Shown piece after piece: positions 7,308 to 14,613 of a stretch of 14,613 nucleotides of DNA. The translations under genes and the position numbers were made by a program. The notes under the pieces were generated by a model. That model made no database searches, was not told the origin of the DNA, and worked only from the letters and a program-made list of their open reading frames with translations. Origin of the DNA: an uncultured Bacillota bacterium (lineage in GTDB: Bacteria; Bacillota; Clostridia; Peptostreptococcales; Anaerovoracaceae). The stretch is from NCBI GenBank assembly GCA_959606705.1, contig CAUHLX010000027.1:1-14613 (forward strand), given 5' to 3'. Every line of letters starts with the position of its first letter. Within the stretch, counting starts at the first letter, position 1.

Positions 7308-7333
7308 GAAAGGTCGGATTCCTCCGACCTTTC
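7308..7333 (-). terminator. Terminator-like hairpin in the trpS leader (attenuator candidate)
   Basis: A perfect 11-base-pair stem (GAAAGGTCGGA with TCCGACCTTTC) has a 4-base loop. On the minus strand TTTTC follows, so the 3' side is U-rich. It lies between the trpS promoter and the trpS start. It could be an attenuator for trpS, a terminator of read-through from sigB, or both. No T-box sequence (AGGGTGGnACCGCG) is present. Confidence 0.5.
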
Positions 7334-7365
7334 AAATGAAATAAGCCTTGTAATCCTACAGGCTA

Positions 7366-7394
7366 ATTATAAAGTTTTTCCCAAAGTCTTGCAA
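7366..7394 (-). promoter_or_regulatory. Sigma-A promoter of trpS
   Basis: On the minus strand TTGCAA (7389-7394), a 17-base spacer and a perfect TATAAT (7366-7371) lie about 42 bases after the sigB stop codon. Transcription should start near 7359 and give a leader of about 110 bases before trpS. Confidence 0.8.
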
Positions 7395-7435
7395 TCGTTT
7401 CTTTTCGCCCTTCCGGCGATCTTCCCTAAGCTTCC

Positions 7436-8188
7436 CTACCTGCCGTAGGCCTCCTTGAACCGGTCTCGCAGCTTTTTTTCAATCCGGGAAATCGTCATCT
7501 GGGAGACTTCCAGCTGGTCGGCGATCTCCTGCTGAGTCATGCTCCGCAGAAACCGCAGGCGAAAAATCTCCTGTTCCTGGGGCGTGAGCTGATCGTAAAC
7601 ACCGCGGATCATCTCCGCGTTTTCAAAGCTGTCAAACCCGGTTTCCTCTCGAGCTGCGTACTTGTCGTAAACGGAGGAATCCCCTTCCTCCCCGCCCTCG
7701 TCAAAGGTCTGCTGCAGCGAATAGGTCCCGTACGCCTGGCTGCTTTCCATGGCCTCCAGAATTTCTTCCTCGGTATAGCCCAGCAGCTCCGCGATCTCGC
7801 TGATCTTCGGCGTTCTGCCCAGCTTCCCATGGAGTTCCTCTTTGGCTCCGGTCAGCTTGGAGGACAGCTCCTTCAGCCTCCGCGGCACCTTTACCGCCCA
7901 GCCCTTATCCCGGAAATACCGCTTGATCTCTCCGATGATCGTAGGGGTGGCAAAGCTGGTGAACTCAAACCCCTTGGAAGGGTCGAATCGTTCCACGGCA
8001 AATACCAAGGCCATGGAACCGACCTGATAAAGGTCCTCGTATTCCACACCCTTGTTGAGATATTTCCGCACCAGAATATCGACGATGTAAAGATATCGCT
8101 CCACGATTTCATTGCGGAGCTCGATGCTCTTCGTCCTCCCATATTCCTCAAACAGTGCCTTGCTGTCGCCCTGCTTCTCAGCTGCCAT
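7436..8188 (-). CDS. sigB: SigB-type general stress sigma factor (SigB/SigF/SigG subfamily)
   Basis: From ATG 8186-8188 (AGGGAG 7 bases upstream) the protein is 250 residues; an upstream in-frame TTG at 8209 has no usable ribosome binding site. Region 2 covers about 25-95 (EDLYQVGSMALVFAVERFDP, FATPTIIGEIKRYFRDK), region 3 about 97-175 and region 4 about 195-247, with the helix-turn-helix MTQQEIADQLEVSQMTISRI at 217-236. The stretch RDKGWAVKVPRRLKEL is closer to B. subtilis SigB (RDKTWSVHVPRRIKEL) than to SigF as I recall them, and its partners resemble RsbV and RsbW. A SigF call would be the main alternative. It directs RNA polymerase to stress genes when released from RsbW. It follows rsbW by 25 bases and has no obvious own terminator before the trpS promoter. 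Confidence 0.85.
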   Translation of the reverse strand: MAAEKQGDSKALFEEYGRTKSIELRNEIVERYLYIVDILVRKYLNKGVEYEDLYQVGSMALVFAVERFDPSKGFEFTSFATPTIIGEIKRYFRDKGWAVKVPRRLKELSSKLTGAKEELHGKLGRTPKISEIAELLGYTEEEILEAMESSQAYGTYSLQQTFDEGGEEGDSSVYDKYAAREETGFDSFENAEMIRGVYDQLTPQEQEIFRLRFLRSMTQQEIADQLEVSQMTISRIEKKLRDRFKEAYGR

Positions 8189-8213
8189 AAGCAGTCTCCC
8201 TGATCTCAATCCT

Positions 8214-8621
8214 CTATCGATTTCCGCAGTATTTTACCATCTTGATTACGGTTCCGGCTCCGATTTCCGAGCAGATGTCCACCTCGTCCATCAAGGTCTG
8301 AATGATGAAAATCCCCAGGCCGCCCTGCTTTGGACAGTCCAGCTTCGGACTCTCGTACGCCGAGACATCGTAGCCCCCCGCCTGGTCTACCACGGAAATG
8401 GAAAGCTTCCCCTCGGAAAGCTCACAATCCACCTCATAGCAGCCCTTTCCGTCCGTACCGTGGCACACCACGTTGGTACAGGCCTCCGAAACCGCTACTT
8501 TAATGTCCTCGATCTGTTCAATGTCAAAGCCCGCGCAATTCGCCAGCGCGGACACCGCCATTCTTACCATCGCAACGTATTCCGGTTTTCCAGGGACTGA
8601 AAACTTCAATAAATCAGCCAT
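8214..8621 (-). CDS. rsbW: Anti-sigma-B factor, serine-protein kinase RsbW
   Basis: The product is a 135-residue GHKL-fold kinase that binds and silences the sigma factor and phosphorylates RsbV. The N box is EACTNVVCHG, with Glu46 and Asn50 for magnesium-ATP; the G1 box is VVDQAGGYD around residue 79; the G2 box is GGLGIFIIQTLMDEV from residue 100; a GAGT turn lies at 121-124. The stretches PEYVAMVRMAVS, IEDIKVAVSEACTN and TLMDEVDI resemble B. subtilis RsbW (PEYVGIIRLTLS, IEDLKIAVSEACTN, TLMDEVRV, from memory) better than SpoIIAB. The start is ATG 8619-8621 with GAGGAG about 7 bases upstream. It lies 49 bases after rsbV and 25 bases before sigB, so the three form one operon. Confidence 0.88.
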   Translation of the reverse strand: MADLLKFSVPGKPEYVAMVRMAVSALANCAGFDIEQIEDIKVAVSEACTNVVCHGTDGKGCYEVDCELSEGKLSISVVDQAGGYDVSAYESPKLDCPKQGGLGIFIIQTLMDEVDICSEIGAGTVIKMVKYCGNR

Positions 8622-8670
8622 GTTCTACTCCTCATTTCCATCATTCTTTCATCGATCGGACTTCTCTTGC

Positions 8671-8988
8671 TCAGCTTGCGGAACAGAGTATTTGATCAAG
8701 GCAGGTAATACGAAGCAGCTTTTGCACGTGTTCACGGGGATTGACGATCCGGATGCGGTTTCCCGCCTCCTGCATCCGCCCGAAGGCGCCGATGATCACA
8801 CCCAGCCCCGTGCTGTCGATATAACGCAACTCCTCCAGATGAAGCACGATATCCCGCTTCTTTTCCGAAAAGGCGCCATCCAGTGCGGCGCGAAGCTGGG
8901 AAGCCGACGAAACGTCCACTTCACCGTCCAGGAAGATGTCCCACGTATTCATTTTATCATCGTAACTGCTCTGTATGTTTAGTCCCAT
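8671..8988 (-). CDS. rsbV: Anti-anti-sigma factor RsbV (STAS domain)
   Basis: The start is ATG 8986-8988, giving 105 residues with GGGAGG 8 bases upstream; a longer frame reaching back to 9117 overlaps the gyrA end, crosses the promoter and has no family match there. The single STAS domain has DGEVDVSSASQLR at about 21-33 and the phosphorylation-site segment YIDSTGLGVIIGAF at 56-69. Ser59 aligns with the serine that RsbW phosphorylates. Unphosphorylated RsbV binds RsbW and frees the sigma factor. The segment DSTGLGV is as in B. subtilis RsbV rather than the DSSGLGV of SpoIIAA, as I recall them. It is the first gene of the rsbV-rsbW-sigB operon, directly behind a sigma-B-type promoter. Confidence 0.88.
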   Translation of the reverse strand: MGLNIQSSYDDKMNTWDIFLDGEVDVSSASQLRAALDGAFSEKKRDIVLHLEELRYIDSTGLGVIIGAFGRMQEAGNRIRIVNPREHVQKLLRITCLDQILCSAS

Positions 8989-9009
8989 CCTTATGTCCTC
9001 CCGAATCTG

Positions 9010-9035
9010 ATACCCCTGGAAACCGATGTTTAAAC
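9010..9035 (-). promoter_or_regulatory. Sigma-B-type promoter of rsbV-rsbW-sigB
   Basis: On the minus strand GTTTAA (9030-9035), a 14-base spacer and GGGTAT (9010-9015) match the B. subtilis sigma-B consensus (GTTTAA-N12-15-GGGTAT) in all twelve positions. Transcription should start near 9003, only about 15 bases before the rsbV ATG and at the edge of its ribosome binding site. This indicates that the sigma factor drives its own operon. Confidence 0.8.
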
Positions 9036-9042
9036 AGTCATT

Positions 9043-9073
9043 CCTGACGAAGCCCGAAAGGGACTCCGTCAGG
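9043..9073 (-). other. Stable hairpin between gyrA and rsbV
   Basis: The arms CCTGACG and CGTCAGG pair perfectly, with further pairs inside (GAGTCCC with GGGCTT, one bulge) around a TTTC loop. It begins 18 bases after the gyrA stop codon and ends just before the sigma-B promoter. No U-tract follows on either strand, so it is not a classical intrinsic terminator. It may protect the gyrA 3' end or act as a weak terminator. Confidence 0.55.
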
Positions 9074-9091
9074 CTTTGGCGGGTTCCGTTT

Positions 9092-11599
9092 TTATTTCTC
9101 GGGGTCCTCCAGCGCAAGCTGCTGGGCTCCGCCGTCCGTTTCCCCGTTTTCTACTTCTTCGATGGCGTCCTCTTCCCGGATCACCTTGGCCAGTGCGATG
9201 ATGTTGGCGTCGTCCGCCACCTTCATGATCTTCACGCCCTGCGTGGCCCGTCCCAGCTGGGACACCTCGCTGGCTTTGATGCGGATGATGATGCCGTCGG
9301 AGTTGATCAGCAGAATCTCGTCATCCTCATTCACCACCATGGCACCGATCAGCGCTCCGGTCTTTCCGAATTTGGCTTTATCATAGGTCAGCAGTCCCTT
9401 GCCGCCCCGGGCCTGAATCTTGTAATCCTTCACCGCCGTTCGCTTGCCGTAGCCGTTCTGGGTCACCACCAGCAGCTCTTCGTCCTTCTCCGCCAGCTCC
9501 ATGGCCACGACTTCGTCGCCCTTCTCCAGGGTGATGGCCCGCACGCCCCCGGCCAGACGGCCCATGGGCCGCACATCTTCTTCCGAGAAGCAGATGCACT
9601 TGCCGTGCTTGGTCACGATAATCACGTTGCTGGTCCCCGAGGTTTCCTTGATCCCGATCATCTCATCCCCCTCTTTGAGGTTGATCGCGATCAGGCCGGT
9701 CTTTCGATTGGTGTCGAACTGGGCCATGTTGGTCTTTTTAATGGTGCCCTGCTTGGTCACCGCGATCAAATACCGATCCTCGGAAAATTCCTGAATGGGA
9801 ATCACCGCCGTGATTCGTTCCCTCTGCATGAGGTTGAGGAAGTTAACCGCCGGAGTCCCTTTGGCGGTCCGTTGGGCTTCCGGTATTTCGTAAGCCTTGA
9901 TTCGATGCGCTTTGCCCGTATTGGTAAAGAACATCAAATAATCGTGAGTGGACGTGATGAGCATGTTTTTCACGAAGTCGTTTTCCCTGGTCGTCAGGCC
10001 GGTAATGCCCTTTCCGCCCCTTCTCTGAGTCTTGTAGGTATCCGCCGATACCCGCTTGATATACCCCAGATGTGTCAGCGTGATGGCCACCTGCTCGTCG
10101 GCGATCAGATCCTCTTCGTCCAGCTCCGCCGCATCCGCGACGATTTTGGTCCGGCGCTTGTCGCCGTATTTCCGTTTGATTTCCAGAAGCTCGTCCTTGA
10201 TGATGCTCATGAGCAGAGCCTCGTCGGAAAGGATTCTTTTATAGTAAGCGATGCGTTCCATCAGTTCGTTATACTCGTTTTCGATCTTCTCCCGTTCCAA
10301 ACCTTGCAGCCTGGCCAGACGCATATCCAAAATCGCCTGGGCCTGGATGTCGGAGAGGCCGAACCGTTTCATCAACTGTTCCTTGGCGTCGCTGTAGCTT
10401 TCCCGGATGGTCTTGATCACCGCGTCGATGTTGTCCAAAGCGATCCGCAAGCCTTCCAGAATGTGGGCCCGCGCCTCCGCCTTTTTCAGGTCGAACTGCG
10501 TCCGGCGGGTCACCACGATCTTTTGATGCTTCAGGTACTCTTCCAATATTTCATACAGGTTGAGGACCTTCGGCTGTCCTTCCACCAGCGCGATCATGAT
10601 CATGCTGTAGCTGTCCTGCATCTGTGTGTGCTTGTACAGCCGATTCAGCGTGATCTGCGGGTTGGCGTCCCGTTTCAGCTCGATGACGATCCGCATGCCG
10701 TTGCGGTTGGATTCGTCCCGGATATCGGAAATGCCGTCAATGCGTTTTTCCTTTACCATGTCGGCGATCTTCTCGATCAGCCGAGCCTTGTTGACCTGAT
10801 AAGGAATCTCCGTTACGATGATCTGCTGGCGGCCTCTGCTGGTCTCCTCGATCTCCGCATTTGCCCGGACCAGCACCTTGCCCTGTCCGGTGCGATACGC
10901 CTGCTTGGCGCTGTTTTTTCCCATGATGGTGGCACCGGTTGGAAAATCCGGCCCCTTGACGATCTTGATCAGGTCCTCGATGTCGCAGTCCGGTTCATCG
11001 ATCATCTTCACCGTGGCGTCGATGACCTCTCCCATGTTGTGAGGCGGAATCGACGTGGCCATGCCTACCGCGATTCCGTTGGAACCGTTGACCAGAAGCT
11101 GTGGAAATCTGGCGGGAAGCACCGACGGCTCTTTTTCGTCTCCGTCGAAGTTGGGAACGAAATCCACCGTGTCCTTGTCCAGATCTCTCAGCATTTCCAT
11201 GGCATAGGGGGTCATGCGGGCTTCCGTGTAACGCATGGCCGCCGCGCCGTCTCCATCTACGGAACCGAAGTTTCCGTGTCCGTCCACCAGCATGTAGCGA
11301 ATGGAAAAATCCTGTGCCATCCGCACCATGGCATCGTACACGGAGGTGTCGCCGTGAGGATGGTATTTACCTAAAACATCGCCTACGATACGAGCCGACT
11401 TTTTAAAGGGCTTGTCCGGGGTTAATCCCAGTTCGGACATTCCGTACAGAATCCGGCGATGCACCGGCTTTAAACCGTCGCGCACATCGGGAAGCGCTCG
11501 GCCGACGATGACGCTCATGGAATAGTCAATATAGGATTTTTCCATGGCTTCATGGATTTCTTTTTGTTCGATTCTCTGATCTTCCAGTAAATTATCCAT
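9092..11599 (-). CDS. gyrA: DNA gyrase subunit A
   Basis: The product is the 835-residue breakage-reunion subunit of gyrase, which forms A2B2 with GyrB and introduces negative supercoils. The catalytic tyrosine is Tyr124 (AAMRYTEARM). The quinolone-determining region reads HPHGDTSVYDAMVRM, with Thr85 at the E. coli Ser83 position and Asp89 at the Asp87 position; neither is a classic resistance change, and Thr here is also the normal residue in C. difficile as I recall. The GyrA box QRRGGKG at 525-531 separates it from ParC; a diverged QARGGKG occurs later in the C-terminal beta-pinwheel. The start is ATG 11597-11599; its GGAGGG ribosome binding site overlaps the gyrB stop codon, with 14 bases between genes, so the two are coupled. 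The C-terminal tail is acidic, as is common. Confidence 0.98.
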   Translation of the reverse strand: MDNLLEDQRIEQKEIHEAMEKSYIDYSMSVIVGRALPDVRDGLKPVHRRILYGMSELGLTPDKPFKKSARIVGDVLGKYHPHGDTSVYDAMVRMAQDFSIRYMLVDGHGNFGSVDGDGAAAMRYTEARMTPYAMEMLRDLDKDTVDFVPNFDGDEKEPSVLPARFPQLLVNGSNGIAVGMATSIPPHNMGEVIDATVKMIDEPDCDIEDLIKIVKGPDFPTGATIMGKNSAKQAYRTGQGKVLVRANAEIEETSRGRQQIIVTEIPYQVNKARLIEKIADMVKEKRIDGISDIRDESNRNGMRIVIELKRDANPQITLNRLYKHTQMQDSYSMIMIALVEGQPKVLNLYEILEEYLKHQKIVVTRRTQFDLKKAEARAHILEGLRIALDNIDAVIKTIRESYSDAKEQLMKRFGLSDIQAQAILDMRLARLQGLEREKIENEYNELMERIAYYKRILSDEALLMSIIKDELLEIKRKYGDKRRTKIVADAAELDEEDLIADEQVAITLTHLGYIKRVSADTYKTQRRGGKGITGLTTRENDFVKNMLITSTHDYLMFFTNTGKAHRIKAYEIPEAQRTAKGTPAVNFLNLMQRERITAVIPIQEFSEDRYLIAVTKQGTIKKTNMAQFDTNRKTGLIAINLKEGDEMIGIKETSGTSNVIIVTKHGKCICFSEEDVRPMGRLAGGVRAITLEKGDEVVAMELAEKDEELLVVTQNGYGKRTAVKDYKIQARGGKGLLTYDKAKFGKTGALIGAMVVNEDDEILLINSDGIIIRIKASEVSQLGRATQGVKIMKVADDANIIALAKVIREEDAIEEVENGETDGGAQQLALEDPEK

Positions 11600-11613
11600 T
11601 GCTCATTTCCCTC

Positions 11614-13533
<1,920 letters not shown>

Positions 13534-13555
13534 AATGTTCCTCTCTTTCCTTTCG

Positions 13556-13596
13556 CACGGGGAAACGGCGCCAAAAAAGGGCGCCGAATTTCCGTG
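13556..13596 (-). other. GC-rich hairpin in the gyrB leader
   Basis: A perfect 7-base-pair core (CGGCGCC with GGCGCCG) around a 7-base loop is extended by AAA:TTT and CACGG:CCGTG pairs across a 2-by-2 internal loop, giving about 15 base pairs. It ends about 12 bases before the gyrB ribosome binding site. It has no U-tract after it, so a role in mRNA stability or translation is more likely than termination. Confidence 0.6.
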
Positions 13597-13646
13597 ATTT
13601 TATCCTTAATTTTTCGTCTAAAATCAATTGGACATACTTCTCTACT

Positions 13647-13675
13647 ATTATATACGAAATAAACATTATTTTCAA
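13647..13675 (-). promoter_or_regulatory. Sigma-A promoter of gyrBA
   Basis: On the minus strand TTGAAA (13670-13675), a 17-base AT-rich spacer and a perfect TATAAT (13647-13652) form a strong promoter directly behind the terminator at 13705-13741. Transcription should start near 13640. Confidence 0.85.
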
Positions 13676-13704
13676 GTTTTTTACCGACAAGGTTTTGGCG
13701 TATT

Positions 13705-13741
13705 AAAAACACCGTTTTCCTTTGTCTAAAACGGTGTTTTT
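13705..13741. terminator. Bidirectional intrinsic terminator upstream of gyrB
   Basis: A perfect 14-base-pair stem (AAAAACACCGTTTT with AAAACGGTGTTTTT) has a 9-base loop. The A-run on one side and T-run on the other make it work in both directions. On the minus strand it would stop transcripts coming from the fumC side or from the non-coding region; on the plus strand it would stop anything antisense to gyrB. Confidence 0.9.
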
Positions 13742-14241
13742 GTGTTTCTATCTGCTGTTTTTTGTTGGGTATATGTCCGTGGCGTCATCCCGTTTCGTCG
13801 GTCGCCGTGATCCGCCGGTCAGCATGATCCCCCGCTCGCTGTGGTCCATCGGTCAGCATGATCCCCCGCTCGCTGTGGTCCGCTGGTCAGCGTGATCCCC
13901 CGCTCGCTGTGGTCCGTCGGGAGGAGGGGCTGTTTTCGGTCCGCAGGTCGCCGGTCAATATCACTTTCGACTTTTCCCCGCAAGCCCTTAAAATAGATCG
14001 AAAATCCGGGCCTGTTTTCGACCGAAACTTCAAATTTGCCCTCAAAAAGTCGAAATGTTAGAGAAAAGGAGGGTTTTCCCTCAATTTCCCTAACATATCT
14101 GTTATTTATTACCTTTTATTTCGACTAAAACGACTAAGTTTTCCTTAAAAGTCGAAACCCCCGGAATGTCCATCCGGATTCGCCCACGCCGCCCACGCCG
14201 CTCCCTCCACTCCTCTGTCAAGGATCAAATCGGCCGCTTCG
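13742..14241. other. 500-base region without a gene: repeats and hairpins
   Basis: I see no supportable protein gene here on either strand; short open frames have no ribosome binding site or family pattern. It contains a GC-rich tandem array (13800-13918), then a more AT-rich stretch with five copies of TTTCGAC: plus strand at 13965-13971, 14016-14022 and 14119-14125; minus strand at 14049-14055 and 14151-14157. Inverted repeats form possible hairpins at 13998-14021 (TCGAAAA/TTTTCGA), 14055-14096 (ATGTTAG/CTAACAT with an inner GAGGG-TTTT-CCCTC) and 14119-14157 (TTTCGACT/AGTCGAAA with an inner AAAAC/GTTTT). The 14055-14096 hairpin is followed on the minus strand by TTCGACTTTTT and is the best candidate for a fumC terminator. 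No DnaA boxes, tRNA, tmRNA or SRP RNA pattern was recognised. Confidence 0.6.
13800..13918. repeat. Tandem array of seven 17-bp units (three 34-bp dimers plus one)
   Basis: Three near-identical 34-bp units start at 13817, 13851 and 13885. Each splits into two related 17-mers, ggtcagcatgatccccc and gctcgctgtggtccatc, which agree at 9 of 17 positions. An extra diverged 17-mer (ggtcgccgtgatccgcc) precedes them at 13800-13816. The shared pattern is roughly GSTCRSYRTGRTCC. Because 34 is not a multiple of three, the copies read in different frames, so this is a DNA- or RNA-level repeat rather than a protein repeat. Confidence 0.92.
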
Positions 14242-14613
14242 CTATACCATCTTCTCCGGACGCACGTACCGATCAAACTCTTCCTCGGTGAGCACTCCCA
14301 GCTTTAGGGCCGATTCCTTCAGCGTGATTCCTTCCTGGTGAGCGGTCTTGGCCACCTTGGCCGCGTTCTCGTATCCGATGTGAGGGTTGAGCGCCGTGAC
14401 CAGCATCAAAGATTTCCGCAGATTTTCATCGATCTTCTCCCGATTGGGGCGAATTCCCGACGCGCAGTTTTTCCGGAAGGAGTCCATGGCCCCCGCCAGA
14501 AGATGGGCGGACTGCAGGAAATTGTAGATGATCACCGGCATGAACACATTCAACTGGAAATTCCCTTGAGAGGCCGCAAAGCCCACCGCCGCGTCGTTGC
14601 CCATTACCTGGAC
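14242..14613 (-). CDS. fumC: Class II fumarate hydratase, C-terminal part (starts outside window)
   Basis: The last 123 codons are present, with the frame open to the right edge (VQVMGNDAAVGFAASQGNFQ). The segments GNFQLNVFMPVIIYNFLQS, CASGIRPNRE, SLMLVTALNPHIGYENAAK, AKTAHQEG and the ending EEFDRYVRPEKMV are those of FumC rather than aspartase, whose C-terminus is longer and differs. The enzyme interconverts fumarate and malate in the cytoplasm as a tetramer. The catalytic serine loop (GSSxMPxKxNP) lies upstream, outside the window. It is on the same strand as gyrB but is separated from it by about 700 bases containing a strong terminator and a promoter, so it is a separate unit. No clear terminator follows its stop codon directly; hairpins at 14119-14157 or 14055-14096 may serve. 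Confidence 0.93.
   Translation of the reverse strand, partial: VQVMGNDAAVGFAASQGNFQLNVFMPVIIYNFLQSAHLLAGAMDSFRKNCASGIRPNREKIDENLRKSLMLVTALNPHIGYENAAKVAKTAHQEGITLKESALKLGVLTEEEFDRYVRPEKMV

Noticed and set aside
7436..8988. Calling the three genes spoIIAA-spoIIAB-sigF
   Set aside because: The DSTGLGV, SEACTN/TLMDEV and RDKGWAVKVPRR segments and the perfect sigma-B promoter fit RsbV-RsbW-SigB better.
8989..9117. Longer rsbV start at 9117
   Set aside because: It overlaps the gyrA end, runs through a hairpin and the sigma-B promoter, and adds 43 residues unlike any STAS protein; ATG 8986-8988 has GGGAGG.
9026..11374. Very long plus-strand open frame (782 codons) across gyrA
   Set aside because: It is an antisense shadow of gyrA caused by GC-rich codon use; the minus strand encodes a full gyrase subunit.
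13743..13772. Possible plus-strand sigma-B promoter (GGGTAT at 13767-13772)
   Set aside because: No matching -35 at the required distance; the nearest GTTT-type sequences are about 6 or 17-19 bases away.
13817..13918. CRISPR array from the regularly spaced repeats
   Set aside because: The units are directly adjacent with no unique spacers, and the last bases of each unit vary only slightly.
13858..14061. A 67-codon plus-strand frame through the repeat region
   Set aside because: No ribosome binding site; it runs from the tandem repeat into hairpin-forming DNA and resembles no family. Its frame changes between repeat copies.

Overview
The window looks like chromosomal DNA from a spore-forming-lineage anaerobe of the Bacillota (Clostridia). 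I infer this from clean GGAGG-type ribosome binding sites, sigma-A promoters of the TTGAnn-17-TATAAT kind, a gyrB-gyrA-rsbV-rsbW-sigB gene order (which I recall from Clostridioides difficile), and an amino-acid catabolic cluster. The coding DNA is GC-rich by eye; I did not compute it. Every gene I can support lies on the minus strand, so the layout below runs from high to low coordinates.

Right edge to 13534: the 3' part of a class II fumarase (fumC), then about 500 bases without a gene. This stretch holds a tandem array of 17-bp units arranged as a 34-bp dimer, five copies of a TTTCGAC motif, several hairpins and a very clean 14-bp-stem terminator. A sigma-A promoter and a leader with a GC-rich hairpin follow, leading into gyrB.

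13533 to 7436: gyrB and gyrA (DNA gyrase), then a partner-switching stress module: rsbV (anti-anti-sigma), rsbW (anti-sigma kinase) and a SigB-type sigma factor. These resemble the general-stress set RsbV/RsbW/SigB more than the sporulation set SpoIIAA/SpoIIAB/SigF. The sequence just upstream of rsbV, GTTTAA-14-GGGTAT, matches the Bacillus sigma-B promoter consensus exactly, which implies positive autoregulation. No phosphatase that would activate the switch is present here.

7394 to 5060: trpS (tryptophanyl-tRNA synthetase), with its own sigma-A promoter and a terminator-like hairpin in its leader, followed closely by an aldo/keto reductase with a C-terminal 2x[4Fe-4S] ferredoxin domain. A strong intrinsic terminator closes the unit.

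4995 to the left edge: a catabolic operon with its own sigma-A promoter and a palindromic operator candidate over the transcription start. Gene order is a DapA/NanA-family lyase, two iron-dependent alcohol dehydrogenase paralogues, a proline racemase/4-hydroxyproline epimerase-type enzyme with both catalytic cysteines, a small [2Fe-2S] protein and the N-terminus of an FAD oxidoreductase that runs off the window. Epimerase, [2Fe-2S]/FAD dehydrogenase subunits and a DapA-family deaminase are the core of the oxidative D-hydroxyproline route. The usual semialdehyde dehydrogenase is not seen, and two iron alcohol dehydrogenases occupy the operon instead. I infer a hydroxyproline (or related imino acid) pathway in which the aldehyde may be reduced to an alcohol as an electron sink.
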